Assembly: GCA_977017575.1 (NCBI GenBank)
Contig: CDRNVI010000103.1
Span: 1 to 64,000, forward strand
Direction of reading: 5' to 3'
DNA: 64,000 nucleotides
Source of the DNA: Paramoeba atlantica
Lineage: Eukaryota > Discosea
This document shows, piece after piece, positions 40,539-50,199 of the stretch (position 1 is the stretch's first letter; every line of letters begins with the position of its first letter). Both the position numbers and the translations under genes were made by a program. Below the pieces are notes generated by a model, which saw only the letters and a list, made by a program, of their open reading frames with translations, was not told where the DNA came from and did no database searches.

Positions 40539-41498
40539 TTAAATATCAATAACTTCACAGAAATACCAAAGATTTTTCAGCATACGAAGTAAAGCGTCGT
40601 TACCATTTATCTTCAACTTTACATTGCTTTTCTCAGCTAAAGCTCGTACTCGGCTGCCGCGCTTTTCATCCCCCCGACCGAGTACACCCCCTTCACGCTT
40701 GAGCGTCTTCTTCACAAGTGAATTAGCCGACTCAACTGTGTTTGTATGAACGCCTTCTTGGGTTACCCACTCGCGTCGGTGAACCACTTTTTCCCACTTG
40801 TATCTACCTTGCAGTTGCAGATTGTGACGAGCGGAATCAGTCCAGATCCTAGTTCTCGATCCCGCACCCAGAGCTTCGATGTTTGGAATAAGTGACGATG
40901 TGCTTCGATCGGGGACAACGTCCATAAATATTTCAGAGATTTTATTTTGTCTTGTCGTTTCAACTATAGTTTGAGCGACTTGCGGCCCTTCACGTCTGAC
41001 ACGTCGAGTACGATTGTTGCCTCCCCGCTTCCTCGTTGAGAAGAACGTTTCATCGCACTGCATGGAGGTCAATGTTCCATGGCGACGAATTCTTCGAAGT
41101 ACGTGTATCGTCCCGATCATAGAATCCAACGCTTGGCGGAGCCTGACCATGGTCGTCACACTTAAGCCCGTCTCCTCCGCTGATACCGCATGTGGCTCGC
41201 CACGGGAGTACAAAATAATAAATTTCAGCACTTGCTTTGCAGTGCGTTTTGCATTCCCTGGAACCAGGGGCCCAAGAATGTCATACACCCCTTTGCACTT
41301 TTTGGTACACCGCCACTTTTCGTCGCTCAATCGCATTTCCAATGGAGAGGAGTGACTTCGCTTGTTGCATATCACCTTCCTTGCAACAAGATCATGGCAT
41401 TTTAACCAGTGTCGACATTGAGCCTCTGACCACTTTGCTACCTTACTAATAGTTAGCTTCCGACGGCACGTGAATCCACGACACCCCTGACACACCAT
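40539..41498 (-). CDS. Merlin/IS1595-family transposase, intact frame
   Basis: The 319-residue frame has an N-terminal cysteine-rich part (CQGC, then CRRK, HWLKCHD, WRCTKKCKG) that looks like a zinc ribbon. A helix-turn-helix-like stretch follows (AEETGLSVTTMVRLRQAL). The ISXO2-type catalytic core has Asp149 in MQCDETFF, Asp221 in RIWTDSARHNLQL and Glu256 in HTNTVESANSLVKK. All three acids are present and no stop interrupts, so it may be functional. I did not find clear terminal inverted repeats beside it. Merlin elements move by a DDE cut-and-paste mechanism. It is less AT-rich than the surrounding DNA. Confidence 0.85.
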   Translation of the reverse strand: MVCQGCRGFTCRRKLTISKVAKWSEAQCRHWLKCHDLVARKVICNKRSHSSPLEMRLSDEKWRCTKKCKGVYDILGPLVPGNAKRTAKQVLKFIILYSRGEPHAVSAEETGLSVTTMVRLRQALDSMIGTIHVLRRIRRHGTLTSMQCDETFFSTRKRGGNNRTRRVRREGPQVAQTIVETTRQNKISEIFMDVVPDRSTSSLIPNIEALGAGSRTRIWTDSARHNLQLQGRYKWEKVVHRREWVTQEGVHTNTVESANSLVKKTLKREGGVLGRGDEKRGSRVRALAEKSNVKLKINGNDALLRMLKNLWYFCEVIDI

Positions 41499-41897
41499 GT
41501 AAGGAATTCAGAAAAATGTAAAATCTTTTTTCTAAAGAGTACATGGATAATTTCCCCCGATTTTCTCAATATTTATTACCAAATTTTTGGAAAGCGAATT
41601 CCCGTTCAATTTCCCCCAAAATGTAAACTAAGTGATTAGCAAGAAACTGCATATTCTCCACACTTTAAGTGTCCGAACTCTTAACTCGACCGAACAAGGG
41701 CGAACACGCTAGAACCAAGCAGGTTTCACCCCTCTACTTATAAACAATACAATAAGTAATATTCTATCATCCATTGTTAGCGATCGGATATTGTTATTAA
41801 AAAAACTGCCAACAATAGACATACTTTAGATACTCGCGCATCTCCTTCATTAAATATTTTTTGTGCAACTTACACTACACTTCAATACTTTTCCTTT
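41499..41897. other. 5' flank of LRR gene, duplicated at 18.4 kb
   Basis: From ~41761 on, the sequence (CATTGTTAGCGATCGG, CTGCCAACAATAGAC, CACTTCAATACTTTTCCTTT) aligns with 18411-18550 upstream of the paralogue. The first 260 bases hold nothing assignable. Confidence 0.6.
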
Positions 41898-42467
41898 ATG
41901 GACATCTCTCGTGCACATAAAGTGCGTGGTACTTCTCTTCCACCTGAGTTTGTGCTTATTCGAATGATTGAAAATATTCAGAACCCGCATTCATCATGGA
42001 CGGCTGATGAACCAATATCTAAGTGGAAGGGGGTAATGTGTTTGGAAAGCGGTGACATTGACAAAATTAGGTTTGAAGGGAGTAAGCTACACGGATCTCT
42101 ACGGTGGGACATGTTACCTCGCTCACTAACGCACATTTGCGTTTATTCAAACAAACTAATGGGGGAAGTAGACCTCAGTGAATTGCCCCCAAAACTCAAA
42201 TTTTTAGATGGTTCTTATAACACCTTTACGGGGGGACTTGATTTATGTCATCTTCCAATGTCGCTTGAAGAGATCTTCTTTTCTGAGAACAAGTTAAGTG
42301 GGCATGTTATTTTTTCTCATCTTCCACATCGTTTGTGTTCACTTGCTTTGAGACACAATCGACTACTTGAGGGTGAGATGCGGCTTAGTGAACTTCCTTC
42401 AAGTTTAAGTTATCGTCCAATACAAGAAACTTCCATTGTATTTATCGATGATTCCGCAAAAAACTAG
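41898..42467 (+). CDS. LRR family protein, intact, 189 aa (pair with 18551)
   Basis: The start MDISRAHKVRG follows CTTTTCCTTT, as in the paralogue. The cap reads LPPEFVLIRMIENIQNPH, then SSWTADEP and KWKGVMC. The first Cys of the usual CxWxGVxC pair is absent (SKWKGVMC). Repeats include LPPKLKFLDGSYNTFTGGL and LPHRLCSLALRHNRLLEGE. The last ~100 residues are almost identical to the 18551 gene, while the end of the cap and first repeat are not. No signal peptide. Confidence 0.8.
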   Translation: MDISRAHKVRGTSLPPEFVLIRMIENIQNPHSSWTADEPISKWKGVMCLESGDIDKIRFEGSKLHGSLRWDMLPRSLTHICVYSNKLMGEVDLSELPPKLKFLDGSYNTFTGGLDLCHLPMSLEEIFFSENKLSGHVIFSHLPHRLCSLALRHNRLLEGEMRLSELPSSLSYRPIQETSIVFIDDSAKN

Positions 42468-42604
42468 GTATAGAAACCTCATTTTCAAAATATTTTTATT
42501 TTCTAAATACGTTACGGGAAAAGGTAGAAGGACCCACAATTCTACCGCAACTCTACTAACCCAGGGTGTAGTTTGATATCCACTTGCGTTTTAATACCCA
42601 CTCA

Positions 42605-42700
42605 TCTTCCGCAAGAGCGATTCGAGGGGGCTCTCATATGCGCCATTATTTTACAAAATTGTCCAACTTTGGTGAACTTTGGATCCCCCTGTATATCATC
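42605..42700. repeat. Degraded end of the CAGGGGG TIR family
   Basis: GAGCGATTCGAGGGGGCTCT, then ATTTTACAAAATTGTCCAAC and GGATCCCCCTGTATA, the order of the 9074-9839 right arm. It ends 20 bases before the next LRR gene. Confidence 0.5.
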
Positions 42701-42721
42701 GAAAAGAGGTATTATTAGTCT

Positions 42722-43672
42722 ATGCAATCTATTTGTTTAGCCTTTATGAGCTTTTCCTGCCTCTATTCGGCCGATACTTCTAGCTATCAGCCACGTCTTG
42801 GGAGAGTTCGAGCCGCCAGTGTTCCTCCTGAGTTCGTCCTGGCACAATTCCTCAAAGATGTTGCGAATCCCCACTCCTCGTGGAGAACCGATAGGTCGGC
42901 ATGCGAATGGAATGGGGTGGGCTGTGACAAGCAAGGATTGCCGATACAGATGGAGCTTGATATGCATTCCAAAATGAAGTCGCCTGGAGGCTCCCTGCTT
43001 GAAACATATAGGATGCGTTTACGTGGGTCTCTGCATTTTGTACATTTTCCGCCAACGTTTCATCGCTTTACGATGATCGGACATATGCTTGGGGGGGAAG
43101 TTGTGTTTCAGTACCTTCCCCCTTGTCTACGGTACATAAATCTAAGTCACAATAGCTTCTCCGGCAACGTTGATTTTAAGTACCTCCCTGAGCAAATTGA
43201 GTTTGTGGCCTTATCTTTCAACAAGTTTCTTGGGAATGTTATATTGGATGAAGTAGCGTCTAGTCTCACCGAATTCTACATTGACCATAATAGGTTTACT
43301 GGGTCCATTCATCTTGAAAAATTGCCGAAAAACCTTGAAAAAACCAGCTTAGCGAAAAATAGCTTTACGGGAAACATTGACTTAGGGAGGCTTCCGCGTC
43401 CGCTCAAAGTGCTCCACTTGGACAACAATTTACTGATCGGGGCCCCAGATTTAACAAGACTACCTTGTAATATGCAGGTCCTTGGTCTTTCATCAAATCA
43501 GCTGAAAGGCGATGTGGATCTCAACCGACTTCCAAAAAATTTGCACACTCTGGAGCTCAATGGTAATGACCTTCAAGGAGTCTACGATCCCGCGAAACTG
43601 CCGGAGCAACTTAGTCGAAACGGATGGCAAATGACGAAAATACGTCCCACATTCGAAAGTCTGCTGGTTTGA
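42722..43672 (+). CDS. LRR family protein, intact, 316 aa, possible signal peptide
   Basis: The first 20 residues (MQSICLAFMSFSCLYSADTS) are the most signal-peptide-like in the family. A later ATG at 42746 would remove part of this. The cap is VPPEFVLAQFLKDVANPH, then SSWRTDRSACEWNGVGC. An insertion of ~20 residues after it (KMKSPGGSLLETYRMRL) is not seen in the paralogues. Nine or so repeats follow, for example LPRPLKVLHLDNNLLIGAP. The tail is FESLLV. Binding role inferred, ligand unknown. Confidence 0.8.
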   Translation: MQSICLAFMSFSCLYSADTSSYQPRLGRVRAASVPPEFVLAQFLKDVANPHSSWRTDRSACEWNGVGCDKQGLPIQMELDMHSKMKSPGGSLLETYRMRLRGSLHFVHFPPTFHRFTMIGHMLGGEVVFQYLPPCLRYINLSHNSFSGNVDFKYLPEQIEFVALSFNKFLGNVILDEVASSLTEFYIDHNRFTGSIHLEKLPKNLEKTSLAKNSFTGNIDLGRLPRPLKVLHLDNNLLIGAPDLTRLPCNMQVLGLSSNQLKGDVDLNRLPKNLHTLELNGNDLQGVYDPAKLPEQLSRNGWQMTKIRPTFESLLV

Positions 43673-44329
43673 TGCAGGAGGAGTCAAATCTATGAAATCT
43701 ACACTGCGTTCCTAACAACTTTATATTTTTTTCAATCATTTACGTTCATTACAGTATCCCTTCATCTTTCCGGGAATTTTTTCACCTTTCCTTCCATCCT
43801 CCTCCGGAACCATTTCAAGTACCGTCGACGCACTTTATATGTGAATCCATTAAATTTGAGAACATTAAATGTGATTAAACTTTTTCTTCTTCCATTTTTG
43901 ATGTATTTCGGAATTTTCATTTTTTTTATCGTTTCTTTTTTGATATTTGAATAGTCTGGTTCATAGTTATTTTCATAGTTGGTATTATTTAAATTTTCTT
44001 TTTTAGGCTCTTCGGTAAACGCGGTGGCTGTTTTCAACTTAAACCTTGTTCCGGGTTATTGTGCCTAGAGCTACAGTGATCTTCACCAATCTGAGAGTCA
44101 CGAAAATGAGAATGACCCTCTCAAGAATGACAAATTATTGTGTCAACGTTCAACTCAAAAAGGGCCTTGAAAATGAGAATGAGAATGGATCAAAAGGGGC
44201 CCTGTTGTGCAATCTGGGCAAAAATTTGTAAACCACAGTCCGATTCATTATACCTAGGGACACCTATTGTACCCGCCAGAAGACCAAAATGAACACGACC
44301 GACACTCTCCTGAAATTAATGAGGCCGAT

Positions 44330-45150
44330 CGACTCATGATGGTGTTCCTTGAGGCGTTTGATCGTGTCATAGAGCGTGTTCCACACATGAGCATTGTTCC
44401 ACACAGCATTGCATGGAAATAATCCGAAACCTCGTACTCAACCCGTTGTTCAAAATAGAGTATGGCGAAATTTGCGTGCGAGACGACTTTGCTCGGGGTG
44501 TACCAGGTTTGTTTGTGTTCGGGGGGGGGGGCGAAGCATTGGCTGTGTTCCGCAAGGGGAGGATGCCGTAACCTGGATGAGATCACATGTCCTGTTTGAA
44601 AATGCCGCGTGTTACTTCCATGGGGCGGGCTATCTCCAAGATGTGCCAGGAAAGCCCGACATAATGGTTTGCCAACACAGTCTTCCGAATGAGAGAAACC
44701 TGTGTCGGGCCCGAGTTAGCAAGTTCTCTCCGATCCTCTTCACACGAATTTCTTTGGGCAGAAGCCGCAAACCATTTGTGTACTGGTCAGATTTGCCAGA
44801 ACCGTGGAGTTCAACGGTGGTGCAGAAAATTATTCGAGCGCTTGGCAACGCAGCCCTGCATCAGGAGGAGACTTCGAACTAAAAAATTTCCCGGATGCAG
44901 GTTGACGAAACGTTTATTAGAAAACGTAAGTACAACCGTGGGAGGCGTCAGCGCCTAACAGGCTACTGGTTCGCAACAGTTACGGAGCAAGAAGGAAGAA
45001 TAATGGATCTTACCCACTGGAAATTGGTAAAGACTCGGGATCGTGCGACTTTACAAGCTTGTATTCTACTTCATTTGGCCAGCGCACGCACAGTCGATAG
45101 TGCTCAGAACGACTTTAAATGGAAATTTGATCGAAGGGAACATTTGTTTT
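44330..45150 (+). pseudogene. Merlin/IS1595-type transposase relic
   Basis: Frame pieces include GYLQDVPGKPDIMVCQHSLP, then an HTH-like region and MQVDETFIRKRKYNRGRRQR, which has the first catalytic Asp and closely resembles the 22.3 kb copy (VDETYIFTRKYNYGRRAR). The later catalytic acids are absent. Several stops and frameshifts. Confidence 0.65.
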
Positions 45151-45719
45151 GAAAAAAACGTATTTTTGGGTACAGTTTGAGTGCAGGTGACCCAAAGATT
45201 TTTTTTCTACTTCTTTTCCATTTCTTGTCAACGTTCAACGGCAAAATCAACGCGAAAATGAGAATAGTCGCGAAAATGAGAATGAGAATAAAAAAATCCT
45301 GTCAATGTTCAATCGCAGATTCTGAGAATAGTGACGGCCACTGTAAACCGGGGTGCGGATTATTATTGCACTGCAATAGGCCTATTGTAGTGCAATAAGC
45401 TATTGCAGTGCAATAATAATCCGCAAGTGGTCGAAATGCAATAATAATCCGCAAGCACATTATTATTGCATTGTCACATGTTCTCCCCGCAAAAAGCAAA
45501 AGTAAAAATGCCCCTCTTGAAGAATAAACGCAACGATTTACTTATGCTGGCACGTCCACACGGTATCCGCGGTCTATATTTTCTGATTTGGGCCTGCATG
45601 CACGGTAGTTATCCTTGACATGACGTCGTTTATGTCCAATGACATCGGGTGTGCTTGCACTATCAGAGGCGATCTCATTCTGAGGTATACAAGGTTTAAG
45701 TGGGCTTCCTGGATAATGC

Positions 45720-46000
45720 ACGCTATCAAAAAGATACAGTTTCTGTACCTTGTTGGTACTTAACCTTAGTTCATCCTTTCTTTCCCCGGCAACGGGCATA
45801 CTCTTACTGTATTTTCATGCCCGTTGCTGGCCGGCGCTAAGGCTGGAACTGTCCCTCTTTATCGCTGAAGCAGAGGACGCTCCTTCATCCCTTCACCCCT
45901 CCCCGACTCACTCCCCTGGAGTGAGTGCTTCCCTCTCTCGGCTTCTTTCCTCGCGACCCTTACCTCTCCGAGACGGCTAGGCGTCACGGTGGCCTCCCTT
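45720..46000. repeat. Inverted copy of the 37.2 kb dispersed repeat
   Basis: Carries GTTTCTGTACCTTGTTGGTA, the hairpin CCGGCAACGGGCAT...ATGCCCGTTGCTGG (45786-45830), and GGAACTGTCCCTCTTTATCG. These are the reverse of 37160-37425. Confidence 0.75.
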
Positions 46001-46024
46001 GAGGACCACTAGACGTGTCCCTCG

Positions 46025-46205
46025 CTGCCCGCGTTTACGGCTCTCTGCACGTGACGGTCGCCCAGCTCTCCGCACCTCGGCTCTGTCGCAGCTCTCTGCA
46101 CCCGGATTGCCCCCGAAACTGTAATATGGGGATTACGCAACCGGCTCTCTGCACCTGCACATGACAACCGAGCTCTCTGCACCTGGGACGTCAGCTCTCT
46201 GCACC
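46025..46205. repeat. Short repeat AGCTCTCTGCACC, six or seven scattered copies
   Basis: GGCTCTCTGCAC or AGCTCTCTGCACC appears near 46028, 46050, 46089, 46143, 46169 and 46192, spaced by 15-50 bases. Confidence 0.8.
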
Positions 46206-46601
46206 CATTGATCTATGGATCCTTCCTCAAGGTCACTCATTTTCTCTAGGTCGCTGCTTTCTTAACGAAGCAACCCTTCACGGATAGAGTAGGTATCGAG
46301 ATTGCTCATATCTTCTTCGACTCCAAGTTCATCTACGGCACCTTCGTCCCCTTTCAGTGATACACATTCTTCGTCTGTGTCCACCGTTTGTACAAAATCA
46401 GAGGTTTGTTCCCGGTGCCGAATAGCCCCTTCTTTAAATAAATTATCCATCCGAAAAGTGAAATGCAATAATAATCCGAAATACAATAATAATCCGAAAG
46501 TGCAATAATAATGTGTAAAATTCCATAATAATCCGAAAGTGCAATAATAAACCGAAATGCAATAATAATCCAAAATGCAATAATAATCCGCACCCCCGTT
46601 T

Positions 46602-46660
46602 ACTTGTTGTGCAGGGGGGGCACAATAAGTGGAAACGACCACTATTATTGTGCCCCCCTC
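46602..46660. repeat. Double palindrome with G-run centre
   Basis: ACTTGTTGTGC, a G7 run and GCACAATAAGT form one palindrome. GCACAATAAGTGG and CCACTATTATTGTGC form a second overlapping one. Confidence 0.75.
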
Positions 46661-47199
46661 CAAAATATGGCGCCGCGAAGCTGCATTTTTTTGCGGTTTC
46701 ATTATTCCCATTTTCTCGAAATTGACGGCGTTTGTTCAACAACGCACTCGTTAAATAGAACTCATTCTGCACATGAACGTGTTTGTCTATAAAAAAGGCC
46801 AAATTTTTTTTTACCCTTTTTTTGGTTTTTTCCAATATTTAGTTATTCTGCCTAGAGCCAGTTATTGTGCAGGGGGGGCACAATAACCCGGAACAGGGTT
46901 TAGAAGTAACTCATGCTGCGCGCTTCGCGTTGAAAACTACCACCGCGTTTAACGAAGAGCCTAAAAAAGAAAATTTAGCCTGGAAAACGGAAAGATTATA
47001 GCCAAAATTAGCCAATTTTCGGATAAAAATGGGGTGATTTTTGCGTATTTTTGCTCTCAGAGCACTAAATCTGATATTTGCGTGTGGGAAATCACTCGTA
47101 GGCGTGAATGAAAGCCTACTGAACGTATTGGGTAGAGAATGCGACTCCAATCACACCATTCTTTTGACATAAAATGACCCCTTTAGGCCCAAAAATTAC

Positions 47200-48269
47200 T
47201 TTTTTGCACTTTTTCGTCAAAAATAGGCCATTTTGGGAGTCGTGCCACGGCTAGAAGAAGGGGTATCTGGCGAAAACAACGGTGTAGAAGGCTAGTACAG
47301 GTCCCAATATCTCAAAATACAATAGGGTAAATAATGTTCAAAAAATGTTTTTTTTACCATTTTTTTCGCCAAGTTGAAATTTGTATCAAAACAAAATTTC
47401 CGAAAAAACCCGAACTTGGCGGACCCGTCTGCGGATACGCGGGGGGAAAATGCGCGCCAAGACCCCGGCTACCGCTTCTGCGGGTTTTTTTTGAAAAATT
47501 ATTTTTGCGAAAAAAAATTCGTGCGGTATGCCCCCCCCTAGACCCCCCCATGGACCCCCCCATGGACCCCCCATTTTTTTCAATTTTTTTTTTCAATTTT
47601 GGACCACCGGAGCCCCCTTTTATATTTTTATTACTGTGTTCCTCTTTATATTTTCACTGTTTTTGTTCACTTTTTTTCAATAATCGAGTGTAGAGCGGTA
47701 GTTTTACAACCACCGCAATAATAAAACTACGCCAAGACTGTCTTGGCATAGCTTTTGCAATAGTCTTGAAATTTTATAAAAGGTATCAATATCTTACCGT
47801 TCCTTAGGAAGTGCAGTATTACATGAAAACAATGTACATTTTGTAGGTTTACCATTTCAGATTGTTATGTTAACTTTCTCATTCATATGAGCTCATCAAT
47901 CAACATTAGTGCTGTCATATTTTCATACGGAGAACACATTTCTTTATGGATACAAAGCATGTTTTTGATGGAACGTTTGAACAACCACTGCGGTAGCCAT
48001 GTACACCCCCATGCGAAAATAATGCAACTTGGGATTCCGCAGAACGGGTGAGTGGTTCACAGTGTATATTTTTGGTGAATGGGAAAAACTATTAGATGTC
48101 AATAGCACGAGAGGTGGGAGGGGGTTCAGAAGTTGAGAAAGGGTATCGTATAATTTCAAAGTAGATCTCAGTGTGTGGGGGCATACATTGTGCGTTTTGC
48201 GTATCTAAAACTTTAAGCTCTTTTGATAAAAAGATTCTTTTTGTACTCCGTTCAAGGTTGATCGCACTC
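47200..48269. other. Gene-free stretch, repeat shared with 63.5 kb
   Basis: Bases ~47515-47690 (TTTTGGACCACCGGAG, TTCACTTTTTTTCAATAATC) align in inverted orientation with ~63470-63605. CCCCCCCATGGACCCC is repeated in tandem at 47543-47572. Downstream to 48269 there is AT-rich DNA and nothing assignable. Confidence 0.55.
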
Positions 48270-49112
48270 ATGCAAACAAACGTCATGTCTTCGACTCTTG
48301 CTTCAGATTCAACAGGAGGGACACGGTTGCGAAAGGTCCATCTAACTCTTCTACCCCCTGAAATGGAACTTGATCGTTTTCTATCACACACAACTGGACG
48401 TCATCACAGTTGGAGCACTGAAAATGACGCTTGCAAATTATGGGATGGCGTGAAATGTGAGGATCAAAAAGTTGTAGAGCTTAGCTGGACTTCTTTTGGA
48501 CTGTCCGGTAATGTGCAGTGGAGGTTTCTTCCTCGCACTGTGCGACACGTCGATCTTGGACGCTTATATGACGTGTCCAACAAACTGACAGGACGCATTC
48601 AGACCTGTGATCTCCCTGATTCTCTAGAGTGCCTTATCGTTGACCGAAACAGCTTTTGTGGTGAACTCGAAATTCGGACATTCCCGTCGGCGATGCGGAA
48701 TTTTGAAGCCCGTGAAAATTGTCTTGAAGGCAGTGTAGATCTGACGGCACTTCCTTGCGGTCAGTCAACGCTTGACCTGAACAACAATGATTTAAGTGGT
48801 CGCATTTTCTTGGACTCGTTGCCACCTCAGCTTCGCTACCTGTACCTGTCCCATAATAGATTGAGCGGTGAGGTAAACTTAACCACGCTACCAGAGATGC
48901 TTCTGGAACTTACGGCAACCGATAATCAACTTACTGGAGATCTGGATCTCTCACGTTTGCCCCGGAGCTTGAGGTTGCTGCATCTCAGTAGAAACAAGTT
49001 TGATGGGACGCTAAATTGCCGGAATCTACCCGAAAAAGCCCAGATCTATGTAAGAACAATGAATATTCGATCATCCGAGCCTGACCCCTTACCACTACGG
49101 GTAAACATATGA
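48270..49112 (+). CDS. LRR family protein, intact, 280 aa
   Basis: The ATG at 48270 (MQTNVMSSTLASDSTGGT) is chosen, as upstream in-frame residues have no counterpart in paralogues. The cap is LLPPEMELDRFLSHTTGRHH, then SWSTENDACKLWDGVKC, with one residue more than usual inside the Cys-Trp pair. The first repeat unit is enlarged as in the 31827 trio (WRFLPRTVRHVDLGRL, then KLTGRIQ). Seven further repeats follow, such as LPPQLRYLYLSHNRLSGEV. The tail is DPLPLRVNI. No signal peptide from this start. Confidence 0.8.
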   Translation: MQTNVMSSTLASDSTGGTRLRKVHLTLLPPEMELDRFLSHTTGRHHSWSTENDACKLWDGVKCEDQKVVELSWTSFGLSGNVQWRFLPRTVRHVDLGRLYDVSNKLTGRIQTCDLPDSLECLIVDRNSFCGELEIRTFPSAMRNFEARENCLEGSVDLTALPCGQSTLDLNNNDLSGRIFLDSLPPQLRYLYLSHNRLSGEVNLTTLPEMLLELTATDNQLTGDLDLSRLPRSLRLLHLSRNKFDGTLNCRNLPEKAQIYVRTMNIRSSEPDPLPLRVNI

Positions 49113-49500
49113 AAATTAATCCAACAAATTTTGATAAAATGAACATGTTCACTAGCCTTAAAAAAAGTATCAAACAATGCTTGTACAGTAGCTTGTATAT
49201 GAGCTTAGACATTTTTATTCAAAGAAACGCGTAAATGTGCACCTACAGGGTTGGTACGGAATTTATGAACAATTCTCGAATCATAATCTTTCTTAAATCT
49301 TTTTTTAAGTGTTCTTTACCTGATTACCCGATGCCCCGCCCTGATTATTTCCAACTAGACCACACACAACGTGAGCAAGCCAGACAGCTTATTGCGAAAC
49401 TTCAGCCAAAGATACAATACATGTAAGAGGAAAACGTTTTTCATGCATGCACAGAAGCAATAATAATGAAAAACAATTATCACGATTAGCGTTATTCAAT
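49113..49500. other. 3' flank of LRR gene, nothing assignable
   Basis: AT-rich. A 30-codon stretch (PDYFQLDHTQREQARQLIAK, near 49330-49420) looks protein-like but is too short to place. Confidence 0.35.
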
Positions 49501-49985
49501 TTACCGTGGAAACATTAATTAAGAGACACATTAAATAAGGGAACGCCAATTAAGGGAACACCAATTAAGGGAATAATTATTTTTCGTCGCTTTTTGGCAT
49601 TTTCATTCAATTAATAATTAATAATTATTTTTTCCGCCCATGGCCCAGGCGCCCCCAACCCCCGCTGAGCCCACATACCAATAATTCAGAGTTTAGGTCA
49701 AAAAATCGAAGTATGCAACCAAAACGTTGTAATACGTGAAGTATCCACTTACTAACGCACTTTCTCGAAATTTCACTTGTTATCACACAATTCGCTTATT
49801 ATCACACCGAAAAAAGTGTGATAATGGGTGGTCCCCCCTCTACTTATCTCGGGCTATTTTCAACTTGATTCCCGCAAAACAATTAAGGGAACATAAAATA
49901 AGGGAACACTAATTAAGGGAATAATTTTTTTTGAAAACCATTTTCCCTTAATTGGTGTAATTCTTAATTAATGTTTCCACGGTAA
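49501..49985. mobile_element. MITE with TTACCGTGGAAACATTAATT ends
   Basis: TTACCGTGGAAACATTAATT at the left is mirrored by AATTAATGTTTCCACGGTAA at the right. AATTAAGGGAACA or AATTAAGGGAATA recurs about five times near the two ends. A palindrome TTATCACACC...GTGTGATAAT is in the middle (~49798). No coding capacity. The internal motif echoes the MITE at 10036-10359. Confidence 0.8.
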
Positions 49986-50199
49986 ATGCGTCGACGGTAA
50001 ACACAGATGTATTGTGTACATGCATAATTGTAATGGTGGTATGTCTCTTAAAAAGTACCATTTACTTTCCCAATTGACGATGTCTAGGACTTTCATCCTT
50101 TTCTCTCGACTACCCATGAATTTATCCCCTTACATTCGTCTGCGGCCCATCCTGCCTCTCCTTCTTCTCCTCCCTCTCCTCTCCGCCTATGACACCCCC

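Larger units (their letters stand above)
45344..46600. mobile_element. TIR element with subterminal TGCAATAATAATCCG repeats
   Basis: The left end GTAAACCGGGGTGCGGATTA and the right end TAATCCGCACCCCCGTTTAC are inverted repeats of ~28 bases. TGCAATAATAATCCG or its complement recurs three times near the left end and seven times near the right (46460-46590). Between them lie an inverted copy of the 37.2 kb repeat and the CTCTCTGCACC repeats. A minus-strand stretch MDNLFKEGAIRHREQ may be a remnant of its own protein. Superfamily undetermined. Confidence 0.7.
44001..46990. mobile_element. Composite inverted-repeat element with nested insertions
   Basis: Left: TTTTAGGCTCTTCGGTAAAC and TAAACCTTGTTCCGGGTTAT up to ~44070. 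Right: the inverted equivalents, GTTATTGTGC (46861 onward) through CCGGAACAGGGTTTA and GCGTTTAACGAAGAGCC (to ~46966). Inside lie a degraded Merlin transposase and a second TIR element (45344-46600). The order suggests that the outer element received the inner ones. The right arm has an extra ~25 bases (GCGAAGCGCGCAGC in inverse) that the left arm lacks. Confidence 0.6.

Noticed and set aside
43762-44037. Basic minus-strand frame of 91 residues (KNGRRKSLITF...)
   Set aside because: AT-rich, low complexity, overlaps the arm of an inverted-repeat element; no family signal.
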